From Niabella agricola (GTDB lineage Bacteria > Bacteroidota > Bacteroidia > Chitinophagales > Chitinophagaceae): 64,000 nucleotides of DNA. The DNA lies in assembly GCF_021538615.1 (NCBI RefSeq), contig NZ_JAJHIZ010000003.1, positions 3,906,001 through 3,970,000 of the forward strand, in the 5' to 3' direction. The notes beneath the pieces were generated by a model. It made no database searches and was not told where the DNA came from. It saw nothing but the letters and a program-made list of their open reading frames with translations. The translations under genes were made by a program, and so were the position numbers. Every line of letters begins with the position of its first letter. The stretch's first letter is position 1. Positions 1-9,542 of this stretch are shown one piece after another.

Positions 1-207
1 GGCAGCTGCCTGTTCCTGGTGCTGATTGCAGCTTTAAAAAATACGGAAGTGAAGAAGAACCTGGTGGAAATGGGCACCGGTGATATCGGGCTGGTAAAAA
101 GCCTGGGGCGGGAACTGTTTACCACCTTTGTGATCCCTTTTGAGATCAGCAGCGTGCTGTTTCTGAGCGCTATGATCGGTTCTGTAGTGATCGGTAAGAA
201 AGAATAA
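1..207 (+). CDS. nuoJ: NADH-quinone oxidoreductase subunit J (NuoJ), 3' part only
   Basis: Partial gene: the frame is open from the window edge and ends at the TAA at 205-207, so only the last 68 codons are present. The product would be a membrane subunit of respiratory complex I. The visible part holds the last transmembrane helix (around FEISSVLFLSAMIGSVVIG) followed by a short KKE tail, which is how NuoJ proteins end. The call depends mainly on position: nuoK, nuoL, nuoM and nuoN follow in the same direction in the standard order. A GTG at 19 could be read as a start, but the frame continues upstream of it, so it is not treated as one. Confidence 0.85.
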   Translation, partial: GSCLFLVLIAALKNTEVKKNLVEMGTGDIGLVKSLGRELFTTFVIPFEISSVLFLSAMIGSVVIGKKE

Positions 208-213
208 GGGGAA

Positions 214-275
214 ATTCTAATCTCAAATCCGGAATCTGAAGTCTCGAATCTGAAAACTCAAAACTCAAATCTCAA
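214..275. repeat. intergenic degenerate repeat tract between nuoJ and nuoK
   Basis: A run of near-identical short words of the type CTCAAATCTCAA, GAATCTGAA and TCTCGAATCT fills the whole nuoJ-nuoK gap. AAGTCTCGAATCT (239-251) recurs exactly at 33833-33845, and CTCAAATCTCAA (264-275) recurs at 30063-30074. The tract abuts the nuoK start codon. Function unknown; one member of a dispersed non-coding family in this window. Confidence 0.6.
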
Positions 276-602
276 ATGCCAATAAATTATTACATTACTC
301 TTGCTCTTTGTTTGTTTGCCATTGGAGTGGTAGGAGTGTTAACGCGCAGGAACGCCATTATTGTGTTTATGTGCATCGAATTGATGCTGAATTCTGTGAA
401 CCTGTTGCTGGTGGCTTTTTCCAAAATGCACCACATCGCTAAGGGGGCAGCTGCTACCGCGGGGTCCGATGGACAGCTGTTTGTATTTTTTATCATGGTG
501 GTGGCCGCGGCCGAAGTAAGTGTGGGACTGGCAATCATTGTAATGATGTACCGGAATGTGCATTCGATCAATATTAATTTCTTAAACAGGCTGAAACATT
601 AA
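276..602 (+). CDS. nuoK: NADH-quinone oxidoreductase subunit K (NuoK)
   Basis: Small three-helix membrane subunit of complex I that takes part in proton translocation. The 108-residue length is usual for the family. The two conserved membrane glutamates are visible: in [10 protein letters not shown] of helix 2 and in [13 protein letters not shown] of helix 3. It lies between nuoJ and nuoL and is co-transcribed with them. An antisense frame of 93 codons across the same bases is a shadow. Confidence 0.97.
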   Translation: MPINYYITLALCLFAIGVVGVLTRRNAIIVFMCIELMLNSVNLLLVAFSKMHHIAKGAAATAGSDGQLFVFFIMVVAAAEVSVGLAIIVMMYRNVHSININFLNRLKH

Positions 603-624
603 TTGCGCCGGCATTCTTTTTATT

Positions 625-2532
625 ATGAATAATGTGTTAGATATCGTTTATTGGATCCCGCTGTTACCATTACTGGGCTGTATCATAAACGGACTGGGAA
701 GAAAAAGTTTATCAAAAGGAGCGGTTGGGTTCATCGGCAGCGGTGTGATCCTGGCCTCTTTTGTACTCAGCCTCTGGGTATTTTTCCAGGTACGTGGAGG
801 CAATGTGCATACCGCCGAATATTTTCCCTTCATCAATGTAGGAAACCTGAAGATTCCCTTTGCCTTCCAGATCGATCAGTTATCAGCCATCTGGCTGCTG
901 ATCATTACTGGTATCGGCTTCCTGATCCACGTATATTCCACTTCTTATATGCACGATGAAAGGCCAGAGCATTTCGGGCGGTATTTTGCCTATCTGAACC
1001 TTTTCGTTTTTTCAATGCTGCTGCTGGTAATGGGCGCCAACTTCGTCATCATGTTCATTGGCTGGGAAGGTGTGGGGCTTTGCTCCTACCTGCTGATTGG
1101 CTTCTGGTTTAAGAAAAAGGAATACAGCAAAGCGGCCAACAAGGCCTTTATCATGAACCGGGTGGGTGATCTGGCCTTTTTGATCGCATTGTTTATGCTC
1201 ATCAATAAACTGGGTACCACCACTTTTAGCGAGATCTTTACCAAGGCGTCGCTTGAGAAACTATCCGGCAAGGAAATTGGTGCTATTACGTTATTGTTAT
1301 TTGTGGGCGCTACGGGTAAAAGTGCCCAGATTCCTTTGTATACCTGGTTACCTGATGCGATGGCGGGTCCAACCCCGGTATCGGCGCTGATCCATGCCGC
1401 AACGATGGTTACTGCGGGCATCTATATGATCGCAAGGGCGAACCTGCTGTTTTCAATGGCCCCGGCCACTTTAAATATTATTGCCATCATCGGTATTGCC
1501 ACCGCGCTGCTGGCCGCCACCATTGCCCTGAAACAGAATGATATCAAAAAAGTGCTGGCCTATTCCACAGTAAGCCAGCTGGGTTACATGTTCCTGGCAT
1601 TGGGAAGTGGCGCATATGTGGCAGCCGTGTTCCATGTAATGACGCATGCTTTCTTTAAAGCACTGTTGTTCCTCGGCAGCGGCAGTGTGATCCATGCCAT
1701 GGGCGGTGAACAGGATATGCGTAAAATGGGCGGTCTGTCGAAGTACATGAAAATAACCAATCTTACTTTTTTACTGGGTTGCCTGGCTATTGCAGGTATC
1801 CCCGGTTTCTCCGGCTTCTTTTCAAAAGATGAGATCCTGGCCGGAGCTTTTGCCAAATCTCCTGTATTATATGCGCTAGGTTTGCTGGGCGCATTGTTAA
1901 CTGCATTTTATATGTTCCGGTTATATGCAACTACCTTTAAAGGAAGCTTCCGCGGTACACATGAGCAGGAACACCACCTGCACGAGAGCCCCGCGGCGAT
2001 TACCATCCCACTGGTGATCCTGGCCATTCTTTCGGTTGTTGGGGGATATGTGGGCGTGCCGGAATTTATGGCTCATGGAGCGCATACGCTGTCAGACTTC
2101 CTGCATCCGATCTTTAAAGATTCCTACGCCCTGCTGCCTGCTCATGAAGCGGATCATAGCACCGAGTGGGGACTGGCCGGACTATCTTCCGTACTGATTA
2201 TTGTTACCGTAATCATCGCCTGGATCCGGTTCTCCAAAAAGCCCGATCTGGAGCCCGCTTCCGGTTTTGGAAAAGTACTGGAAAACAAATGGTATGTAGA
2301 TGAACTGTACAATGCTGTAATTGTAAAACCGCTTAATAACCTGGGCTTATTCCTGGGTAATGTAGTGGATAAGCGCATTGTGGACGGAGCGGTAAATGGA
2401 GTAGGGCGGTTGGTGCGGTATGGCAGCCGCCAGTTGCGCTGGCTCCAAAGCGGTCAAACCGGCTCCTATATTTTAATGATGGTTCTGGGCATGGTACTGA
2501 TTTTTATTGTACAGTTCTTTTTGAGAAAATAA
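625..2532 (+). CDS. nuoL: NADH-quinone oxidoreductase subunit L (NuoL)
   Basis: Antiporter-like proton-pumping subunit of complex I, 635 residues with about 16 membrane helices, usual for NuoL. The proton-antiporter core is recognisable from GWEGVGLCSYLLIGFW and GATGKSAQIPLYTWLPDAM, the latter with the conserved lysine and the Pro-breaking helix. The C-terminal third has the long lateral amphipathic helix and a final hydrophobic helix. Starts at the ATG 22 nt after nuoK; nuoM follows after 58 nt. Confidence 0.97.
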   Translation: MNNVLDIVYWIPLLPLLGCIINGLGRKSLSKGAVGFIGSGVILASFVLSLWVFFQVRGGNVHTAEYFPFINVGNLKIPFAFQIDQLSAIWLLIITGIGFLIHVYSTSYMHDERPEHFGRYFAYLNLFVFSMLLLVMGANFVIMFIGWEGVGLCSYLLIGFWFKKKEYSKAANKAFIMNRVGDLAFLIALFMLINKLGTTTFSEIFTKASLEKLSGKEIGAITLLLFVGATGKSAQIPLYTWLPDAMAGPTPVSALIHAATMVTAGIYMIARANLLFSMAPATLNIIAIIGIATALLAATIALKQNDIKKVLAYSTVSQLGYMFLALGSGAYVAAVFHVMTHAFFKALLFLGSGSVIHAMGGEQDMRKMGGLSKYMKITNLTFLLGCLAIAGIPGFSGFFSKDEILAGAFAKSPVLYALGLLGALLTAFYMFRLYATTFKGSFRGTHEQEHHLHESPAAITIPLVILAILSVVGGYVGVPEFMAHGAHTLSDFLHPIFKDSYALLPAHEADHSTEWGLAGLSSVLIIVTVIIAWIRFSKKPDLEPASGFGKVLENKWYVDELYNAVIVKPLNNLGLFLGNVVDKRIVDGAVNGVGRLVRYGSRQLRWLQSGQTGSYILMMVLGMVLIFIVQFFLRK

Positions 2533-2544
2533 CCTGAGATCCGG

Positions 2545-2590
2545 AGCCGGGATCCCTGAAATTTAGAATTTGGAATTTGAAATTTGATAT
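2545..2590. repeat. short degenerate repeat between nuoL and nuoM
   Basis: Near-repeats of AATTTGGAATTTGAAATTTG directly before the nuoM ATG. It is similar in style to the tract before nuoK, but no exact match longer than about 10 bases to the other tracts was found by eye. Confidence 0.4.
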
Positions 2591-4075
2591 ATGATCGCAT
2601 TGTTGTTGATACTGGTGCCTTTAGTGAGTGGGTTGGCTACTTTTTTAATAAAAAAGGAGGAGCAGGTGCGAACCTGGTCGTTACTGGCAGCCATTAGTAC
2701 CTTTATCATTGCCATACTTGGTGTGGCGGTATTTGCTGCGCCCGGCAACTGGACGTTCAGGGCAGCATGGATGGGATTGCTGAACAGCAGTTTTTCCCTA
2801 AGAGGCGACGGTATGGGAATTATGCTGTGTATGCTAACGGCACTCTGCTATCCCGTTATTTTTCTTTCTACCTGGACCACTGCTTATAAAAAAGTCAATA
2901 ACTTTTTTGGGCTGATGCTGTTGGCACAGGCGGGCCTTATGGGGGTATTCCTGGCGATGGATGCCCTGTTGTTTTATTTCTTCTGGGAGCTGGCCCTGAT
3001 TCCGGTTTATTTTATTTGTTCCCAATGGGGAGGAGAAAAGCGCATCGCTGTTACCTTTAAGTTCTTTATATATACGTTTATCGGTTCTTTGTTAATGCTG
3101 GTGGGAATACTGTATGTGTATGCCCATACACCGGGTCATTCTTTTGATATCGAAGCGTTTTATAAATCCGGCCTTTCTGCTAAAGAGCAGACCTGGCTAT
3201 TTTGGCTGTTTTTTGTAGCATTTGCCGTAAAAATGCCCATATTCCCCTTCCATACCTGGCAGCCCGATACCTATCAGCAATCCCCCACGGCTGCCACGAT
3301 GGTACTGAGTGCCTTAATGGTTAAGATGGGGGTGTTGGGATTGTTGCGCTGGCTGTTGCCGGTATTTCCGATAGCCTCCTATCTGAACGGGGATACCATT
3401 TCCCTGCTGGCGGTTACAGGAATCATTTATGCATCGCTGATCGCCATGCGGCAGGACGATATGAAAAGGCTGGTTGCATATTCATCCATTGCACATATCG
3501 GACTGATGTGTGTAGCGGTTTTTGCAGAAGATAAAAGCGCCCTGCAGGGCACCATGATCCAGATGTTTTCCCATGGGATCAATATTCTGGGAATGTGGAT
3601 GGTGGTAGCGATTATTGAACGCAAATTCGGTACCGTTAAAATATCAGCCCTGGGGGGTATTGCGCAAAAAGCCCCGGCACTTACCTTTTTCTTTGTGATC
3701 ATTGCCTTTGCCAATATTGCCCTGCCGCTGACCAATGCCTTTATTGGTGAGTTCCTGATGTTCAAAGGCATCCTGGGATCAAAAGTTTCGCAGAACGGGG
3801 TGCTGATTATGGCCACGGCAGGTGTAGGCGTTATTTTAGGGGCGGTTTACACCCTTCGGATGGGGCGTAAGGTATTCTTTGGTGAAACCAACGCGCTCAC
3901 CGAAAAAGCGACTGATATTTCATTCCAGGAAAAGGCCATCCTTGCTATTATTATCGGTGCCATATTAATTGTGGGCATCTACCCGCAGCCTTTTTTAAAC
4001 GCAGTAGATCAGACCAGTCAATCCATTTTAAAAAATTCAGACGTGCTTCCGATGTTGATGAAGCAGAAGCATTAA
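2591..4075 (+). CDS. nuoM: NADH-quinone oxidoreductase subunit M (NuoM)
   Basis: Second antiporter-like subunit of complex I, 494 residues with about 14 membrane helices. The conserved functional Glu is in FFWELALIPVYF and the lysine-bearing helix in KMPIFPFHTWQPDTYQQSP. QDDMKRLVAYSSIAHIG is the usual NuoM motif around the second half-channel. It is separated from nuoN by 10 nt, so translation is probably coupled. Confidence 0.97.
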   Translation: MIALLLILVPLVSGLATFLIKKEEQVRTWSLLAAISTFIIAILGVAVFAAPGNWTFRAAWMGLLNSSFSLRGDGMGIMLCMLTALCYPVIFLSTWTTAYKKVNNFFGLMLLAQAGLMGVFLAMDALLFYFFWELALIPVYFICSQWGGEKRIAVTFKFFIYTFIGSLLMLVGILYVYAHTPGHSFDIEAFYKSGLSAKEQTWLFWLFFVAFAVKMPIFPFHTWQPDTYQQSPTAATMVLSALMVKMGVLGLLRWLLPVFPIASYLNGDTISLLAVTGIIYASLIAMRQDDMKRLVAYSSIAHIGLMCVAVFAEDKSALQGTMIQMFSHGINILGMWMVVAIIERKFGTVKISALGGIAQKAPALTFFFVIIAFANIALPLTNAFIGEFLMFKGILGSKVSQNGVLIMATAGVGVILGAVYTLRMGRKVFFGETNALTEKATDISFQEKAILAIIIGAILIVGIYPQPFLNAVDQTSQSILKNSDVLPMLMKQKH

Positions 4076-4085
4076 GAGAAACGAT

Positions 4086-5459
4086 ATGAACGCAGTATTA
4101 CTATCAGGCTTATTAGGTGTTGTGATGATGTTCGCCAGCTTTTTGTTCAGGACAAAGGCCCCGGTGCGCGTGCTGGCTATTTTGGGCATCGTGTTGTTGC
4201 TGGTTGCCAATATCCTGGAATCGAAAGGTCTCCGGCTTTTTCATTTGGATACGACCAGGTTTCTTTCTTTTAGCAGCTACGCATTATTTTTTAATACGAT
4301 CGCCATTGCCTGTACCCTGGTTTATTTTCTCATTTCCTCGAAGGATATGCAACAGGTGGGCAATCATTACGCCGAATATTTTGCGCTGATCTTTTTTATC
4401 CTTACTGGTATTTTCCTGGTTACCTCTTTTACCAACCTGCTGATGCTCTTCCTGGGCATCGAGATCATTTCCATTCCATTGTACATTCTTACGGGTTCGG
4501 CAAAAAAAGATCTGAAAAGCAATGAGGCTGCTTTGAAATACCTGTTGATGGGCGCTTTTTCAACGGGAATCATGCTGCTTGGGATTGCATTCATTTATGG
4601 TGCTACCGGAACCTTTGAGATCGGGAAAATGAATATCGCAGGGCTAATGAAATCCAACCTGCTTACTACAGGTATGCTGCTGCTGCTCTTTTCGATGTGC
4701 TTTAAAGTATCTGTGGCGCCTTTTCATTTCTGGACGCCGGATGTGTATGACGGAGCGCCGAATGTGTTCACTTCCTTTATGGCGACCATTGTTAAGGTGG
4801 GTATTTTTGCAGGATTCCTGCACCTGTTTTACAGTGCATTTGATAAAGTGACCCTCCAGTGGAAGTTTTGGCTGGCCATTCTGGCGGCACTAACGCTGTT
4901 CGTGGGAAATATTACCGCTGTGTTCCAGCAGAGCGTAAAACGCATGCTGGCTTACTCCAGTATTGCTCAGGCCGGCTTTATGCTGTTTGCCCTGGTGGCG
5001 CTTAATGAAACCGCTCATGAAGGCCTGCTGCTTTATGCTATTGCGTACAGTCTGGCAACCATTGGTATTTTTGGGATAATCGCCAAGATGACCGATTATT
5101 CGTTTGACGGGTTTAACGGCCTTGCCACACATCAGCCGCTGGTAGCCTTATGTGTTACTATTTTTATGCTGTCGTTAGCCGGTATACCACTGTCGGCGGG
5201 GTTCCTGGCCAAGTTCTATATGCTGAAAGCCGTGATCCAGTCGGGCGATTATTTGTGGCTGGTGATCTTTGGCGTATTGATGGCTGCGGTTAGCGCTTAT
5301 TATTATTTCAGGGTAATACAGGCCATGTACTTTAAGCAGGGACCGAATCATTTTTCCGGGATCAGCACTTTTGAGAAATATGTGCTGGTGGGTATTTGTG
5401 TACTGATCATCTTTACCGGGCTGTTTCCCAATGTGATCTTTGGCTGGCTGTATTTTTAA
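4086..5459 (+). CDS. nuoN: NADH-quinone oxidoreductase subunit N (NuoN)
   Basis: Third antiporter-like subunit and last gene of the complex I operon; 457 residues, about 14 membrane helices. Family motifs seen: LFLGIEIISIPLYILTG, FKVSVAPFHFWTPDVYDGAP and VKRMLAYSSIAQAGFM. No further nuo gene follows, and I see no clear rho-independent terminator directly after the stop. Confidence 0.97.
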   Translation: MNAVLLSGLLGVVMMFASFLFRTKAPVRVLAILGIVLLLVANILESKGLRLFHLDTTRFLSFSSYALFFNTIAIACTLVYFLISSKDMQQVGNHYAEYFALIFFILTGIFLVTSFTNLLMLFLGIEIISIPLYILTGSAKKDLKSNEAALKYLLMGAFSTGIMLLGIAFIYGATGTFEIGKMNIAGLMKSNLLTTGMLLLLFSMCFKVSVAPFHFWTPDVYDGAPNVFTSFMATIVKVGIFAGFLHLFYSAFDKVTLQWKFWLAILAALTLFVGNITAVFQQSVKRMLAYSSIAQAGFMLFALVALNETAHEGLLLYAIAYSLATIGIFGIIAKMTDYSFDGFNGLATHQPLVALCVTIFMLSLAGIPLSAGFLAKFYMLKAVIQSGDYLWLVIFGVLMAAVSAYYYFRVIQAMYFKQGPNHFSGISTFEKYVLVGICVLIIFTGLFPNVIFGWLYF

Positions 5460-5719
5460 ATTTGAGCTGTCTGCTATCAGATACCGGTCGATTACATGGC
5501 GGGGGGAAGATTTGTCCTTTTGCATTGAATGTTAAATCGAATTAACCCTGAGATAGGCGTTTAGCGCTCGGCTTTAGTCCTTGGCATACTTAACCATAAA
5601 CTTGGAATGGGCAGTTTTCGGTCTTCCGGTTTCAGTAGCATCTCCGATCACCAGAGAATCCAACCTGGAACCTTGAACGTGAAACGTTGAACTTCCTCTA
5701 TTCCCTGTAACTTAGCGGG
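5460..5719. other. 260-bp intergenic region with repeat-like 3' half
   Basis: No gene seen. The segment 5641-5700 has the wording of the dispersed intergenic tracts (AACCTGGAACCTTGAACG, GTGAAACGTTGAAC). It ends directly before the GTG start of the permease. No TAnnTTTG promoter element was found. Confidence 0.5.
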
Positions 5720-7000
5720 GTGAAATTTATCGACACCTTGCTGCTGGCATTCCGGACTGTTAAAAGTAACCGGCTACGTACCGGCCTTACAGTAACCATT
5801 ATTGCGTTTGGCATCATGGCACTGGTGGGCATTATTACCGCCATTAAGGCCATGAATCAAAAATTTTCCGAGAGTTTTTCCTCTATGGGAGCCAATGGGT
5901 TTACCATTCGTTTTAAAGAGCGCAACATGAATTTCGGTGGGGGCAGAGGCGATGATCTTGCCGTTTCAAAAAAAGGAAAAAAAGAAAAACAATCCAATCT
6001 CAATAAAGTCATTACCCGCGAACAGGCTGAATATTTCACTAACCACTACCATTTCCCAGGAGCAGTTTCCGGCATCTCGGTGTTTGGGGGGCGAAGCAAT
6101 ATCCTGTCGTTTAATGAAAAAAAAACCAGTCCGAATGTCGTGCTGATGGCTGGGGATGAAAATTACCTGAACCTGAATGCGTACAAGGTTTTATACGGCC
6201 GCAATTTTACCGCCGGTGAGGTTAGAGGCGGGCAAAATCTTTGTGTGCTGGGGTTTGACGTGGCCAAGAACTTTTTCGGTGAAGCGATCGATAAGGGCGT
6301 AAACACCACAGTACGCATCAATAATATTCCATACCGGGTATTGGGAATCCTTGAAGGAAAGGGCTCTACTTTTGGGTTCAGCAGGGACAATATGGTGGTG
6401 ACGGGGTACCCGAACTGGGCCCGCAACTTTGGCAATTCCGGTGCTTCTTATGTAATTGCCGTAAAAGTGAATGATCTGAGGCAGCTGGATGCCGCTATGG
6501 GCGAAGCTGAAAGCCTTTTTCGGCCTATAAGAAAAAACGGCATTACAGAGGCCAGTAATTTTGCCATGGACCGAAGCGACAGTGCCGTGCAAACAGCCAT
6601 GAACGTGTTGCGGTACATCCGGTGGGCGGCCATCGTAATCGGTGTAATTACACTCCTGGGGGCGGCGATCGGGCTGATGAATATTATGCTGGTTTCTGTT
6701 TCCGAACGAACCAAGGAAGTTGGGCTGATAAAGGCCATCGGGGGAAAGAAACAGTCGGTAAAGACCCAGTTCCTGCTGGAGGCGATCATCATCAGCGTAC
6801 TGGGAGCCCTGTTAGGTATTCTGCTGGGTATCATCGTTGGAAACCTGTTTTCATTGGTATTGCAAACCGGTTTTGTGGTACCCTGGGATTGGGTGGCATA
6901 CGGAATTGTCATTTGTACAATTGTGGGGTTGGCAGCAGGGATTTACCCGGCGGTAAAAGCGGGCAGATTGAACCCGATAGAGGCATTGCGCTATGAATAA
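5720..7000 (+). CDS. ABC transporter permease, MacB/FtsX family
   Basis: Inner-membrane permease subunit of a MacB-type (mechanotransmission) ABC system, 426 residues. Helix 1 is at about residues 20-45 (TVTIIAFGIMALVGIITAI), then a large periplasmic domain, then a three-helix FtsX core at about 310-410 containing MNIMLVSVSERTKEVGLIKA, the cytoplasmic coupling segment typical of the family. The start is GTG: homologues begin with the same MKF-DTL-LAFRTVKSN type of sequence, so an upstream start is not needed. No ATPase gene is next to it, so its partner must be elsewhere. Substrate cannot be told. Confidence 0.9.
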   Translation: MKFIDTLLLAFRTVKSNRLRTGLTVTIIAFGIMALVGIITAIKAMNQKFSESFSSMGANGFTIRFKERNMNFGGGRGDDLAVSKKGKKEKQSNLNKVITREQAEYFTNHYHFPGAVSGISVFGGRSNILSFNEKKTSPNVVLMAGDENYLNLNAYKVLYGRNFTAGEVRGGQNLCVLGFDVAKNFFGEAIDKGVNTTVRINNIPYRVLGILEGKGSTFGFSRDNMVVTGYPNWARNFGNSGASYVIAVKVNDLRQLDAAMGEAESLFRPIRKNGITEASNFAMDRSDSAVQTAMNVLRYIRWAAIVIGVITLLGAAIGLMNIMLVSVSERTKEVGLIKAIGGKKQSVKTQFLLEAIIISVLGALLGILLGIIVGNLFSLVLQTGFVVPWDWVAYGIVICTIVGLAAGIYPAVKAGRLNPIEALRYE

Positions 7001-7149
7001 GAAAACACAATACAGAGGCTATTTTTTTGAATGTCGTAAAATGAATGACGGGGTTAAATAAATTTCCATCAATACTTTTTTGATTTTTTTGCGTTTTTGT
7101 AAAAAAAGTTTAACTTCAAACAGTTAAAAAAAAATAATGACGAAAAATT

Positions 7150-7178
7150 TTGTTGTTAGATTTTTTTTGTTAGAATTG
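7150..7178 (+). promoter_or_regulatory. candidate promoter of the exbB-exbD-exbD-tonB operon
   Basis: TTG at 7150-7152 and TAGAATTG at 7171-7178 are 18 nt apart. The Bacteroidota consensus is TTG-N19-TAnnTTTG; here one base of the -7 element differs. Transcription would start near 7182, about 48 nt before the exbB ATG. The surroundings (7001-7229) are very A/T-rich and hold no gene. Confidence 0.45.
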
Positions 7179-7229
7179 TACACTCAAACAAACTTGTTCA
7201 ATATTTAAAAAACTAAAAAAACTAAGATC

Positions 7230-8084
7230 ATGGCTGAGACAAATCAAGCGAAGCCCGTAACGGCTACTACTTCTGTTCAACCTAAAAAAAGCAGTAATTT
7301 GATTTCGTGGGTGGCGCCCATTTTGTGTATTGTTGCCGGGTATTGCATCTGGCGCTTTGTGATTGGCGCAGATACTGGGTTTGACCAGCCTGACAAAGCA
7401 GGAGGCTTCTGGCCTAACCACAAAGGCCCCAAAGGTGCATTTCACCGTATTTATGAGGGTGGTATCATCGTACCGCTGCTGATCGGTATGTTGTTAATGG
7501 TAATTGTGTTTGCAATTGAAAGGTTCCTGACCATCGCAAAAGCCCTGGGTAAAGGAAATATCAGCAATTTTATCCGCAAAGTTCAGTATCACCTGGCGAA
7601 TAAAAATGTAGATGCTGCCATTGCTGAGTGCGACAAGCAAAAAGGTTCTGTGGGTAATGTAATGAAAGCAGGTCTGCGTCGTTACAAAGAAATGATCAGC
7701 GAATCTGGTCTGGAAACCGAGCAAAAAATTGCAGCCATTCAAAAAGAAGTGGAAGAAGCTACTGCTCTGGAACTTCCCATGTTACAGAAAAACCTGGTGT
7801 TCCTTTCAACCATCGTATCTACCGGTACGCTGATCGCGTTATTGGGTACAGTAATGGGGATGATCAAATCCTTCTCTAACCTGGGTGAAGGCGGCGGCGG
7901 TAACGCAGCAGAACTGGCGATCGGTATCTCTGAGGCCCTGTATAACACGGCATTGGGTATTGGTACCTCAGCCCTGGCGTTGATTATCTATAACATGCTT
8001 ACAACCCGTATTGACAGCATTACCTATGGTATTGACGAATCTGGTTTTACCCTGACTCAATCCTTTGCTTCCCTGTACAAATAA
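7230..8084 (+). CDS. exbB: MotA/TolQ/ExbB proton channel family protein
   Basis: Inner-membrane proton channel subunit that drives TonB; 284 residues. It has an N-terminal extra helix (about residues 27-45), a helix at about 78-95, a cytoplasmic segment and two more helices. The conserved channel region is VSTGTLIALLGTVMGMI, with the threonine and glycine pattern of the ExbB/TolQ family. It is the first gene of a block with two exbD genes and tonB. Energises outer-membrane TonB-dependent receptors such as the one at 30804-33197. Confidence 0.95.
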   Translation: MAETNQAKPVTATTSVQPKKSSNLISWVAPILCIVAGYCIWRFVIGADTGFDQPDKAGGFWPNHKGPKGAFHRIYEGGIIVPLLIGMLLMVIVFAIERFLTIAKALGKGNISNFIRKVQYHLANKNVDAAIAECDKQKGSVGNVMKAGLRRYKEMISESGLETEQKIAAIQKEVEEATALELPMLQKNLVFLSTIVSTGTLIALLGTVMGMIKSFSNLGEGGGGNAAELAIGISEALYNTALGIGTSALALIIYNMLTTRIDSITYGIDESGFTLTQSFASLYK

Positions 8085-8153
8085 GGTACACCGGAGTAAA
8101 GATTTTTATGGAATAAAGCAGATTTTTCGTCTTATATCAAAATTGAGTCAATA

Positions 8154-8807
8154 ATGGCAAAAGCAAAAATACAGAAGAAGTCGACGGATACAGATATGAC
8201 GCCTTTCGTGGATGTGGCGTTCCTGATCCTGTCCTTCTTTATCATGGCTACAAAATTCAAGCCGTCAGAGCCGGTGCCCATCGAAACGCCGAATTCTGTT
8301 GCATCCCAGGTAATGCCCGATAACAATGCTGTTATGATGAGTATTGATAAGGATAACAAGGTTTATTTTTCGATCATGTCCAAATCCGATATTCAAAAAG
8401 GGAAAGAGATCATTAAGGAAGCGGCCAAAAGAGCAGGGGTAACCCTCTCCGATGCGGATCTGAGCCAATACCAGGATGGAGAAATGATCGGGATGCCTTT
8501 CAACAAAATAAAAGGGTTCCTGGCACTTCCTCCGGCCCAGCGGGCAAAAGTGGCCCAGGACGGGATTCCTGTAAAGGATTCTGCAACCAGCGAGCTGGTG
8601 AACTGGATCGGAGCTGCTAAATATGTTTTCGCCGGAGAACAGCTGAAGTACCTTGTAAAAGGGGATAACTCTTCGAAGTATCCAACTTTTGGTGCAATTA
8701 TCGATGCGATGAAGCGTAACGATGAGCAGAAATACAACCTGGTAACTATGCCGCAGGATGCACCTGCTGGTACCGAGTTGTACCAGGAGCGGCTAAAAGG
8801 AAAATAA
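8154..8807 (+). CDS. exbD: ExbD/TolR family biopolymer transport protein (first copy)
   Basis: Single-helix inner-membrane partner of ExbB, 217 residues. The membrane helix carries the essential Asp in the motif DMTPFVDVAFLILSFFIMA. The long periplasmic part (over 150 residues) is larger than in proteobacterial ExbD, as is usual in Bacteroidota. The helix sequence is only partly like that of the second copy, so the two may have distinct positions in the complex. Confidence 0.95.
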   Translation: MAKAKIQKKSTDTDMTPFVDVAFLILSFFIMATKFKPSEPVPIETPNSVASQVMPDNNAVMMSIDKDNKVYFSIMSKSDIQKGKEIIKEAAKRAGVTLSDADLSQYQDGEMIGMPFNKIKGFLALPPAQRAKVAQDGIPVKDSATSELVNWIGAAKYVFAGEQLKYLVKGDNSSKYPTFGAIIDAMKRNDEQKYNLVTMPQDAPAGTELYQERLKGK

Positions 8808-8844
8808 ATTCAATTACTTACATAACCAGTAAAAAGAAAAAATT

Positions 8845-9486
8845 ATGGCAAGTTTAGATACTGGCGGTGATGACGGGCATAAGAAAGGCCCCGGGGTCAA
8901 GAAGGCCAAAAAGCAAAGCACCCGGGTGGATATGACCCCGATGGTGGATCTGGGCTTCCTGCTGATTACCTTCTTTATTTTTACGGCTACAATGAGCAAT
9001 CCTACCACAATGGACCTGAACATGCCGAAGGATACAGATAAGAAGGATGAGGAAACCAAGATCAAACAATCAGGCTCTCTGTCGGTGATCCTGGCCAAGG
9101 ATAACAAAGTCTTCTACTACGAAGGCGACCTGGATCCCACCGGGGCAAATTTTAAAAGCGCAACGTATAAAGACATCCGGAATGAAATCATCCGTAAAAA
9201 AAGAGAAGTGATTTCCCGGTATGTTACCGATCCTGCCTGCGAAAATGAGGCCCGGTCAAAAGGGAAATCGATCGACGATTGTAAGCAGAAGGACTTTTTC
9301 GTAGTGATTAAACCCACGGATGACGCTACCTATAAAAACGTAGTAGACATACTGGATGAGATGACGATCAATAAAGTTTCCCGCTATGCATTGGTAAAAC
9401 CCTTCGATACAGAATTGGACGCTGTTCGTTTGTCTGGCGGAGGTGGTGGAACTGCTGCCCCGGCGACAACTCCACCGGCTAAATAG
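8845..9486 (+). CDS. exbD: ExbD/TolR family biopolymer transport protein (second copy)
   Basis: Second ExbD-like subunit, 213 residues. Basic N-terminus (KKGPGVKKAKKQSTR), then the helix VDMTPMVDLGFLLITFFIF with the conserved Asp, then a periplasmic domain ending in a Gly/Ala/Pro-rich tail. It starts 37 nt after the first exbD and is followed by tonB after 56 nt. Two ExbD genes in tandem are common in Bacteroidota TonB loci. Confidence 0.95.
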   Translation: MASLDTGGDDGHKKGPGVKKAKKQSTRVDMTPMVDLGFLLITFFIFTATMSNPTTMDLNMPKDTDKKDEETKIKQSGSLSVILAKDNKVFYYEGDLDPTGANFKSATYKDIRNEIIRKKREVISRYVTDPACENEARSKGKSIDDCKQKDFFVVIKPTDDATYKNVVDILDEMTINKVSRYALVKPFDTELDAVRLSGGGGGTAAPATTPPAK

Positions 9487-9542
9487 AAAATTCCGTATGG
9501 AATTTTTAGAAACATGCATCATATTTAAAACGTAATTAGATA

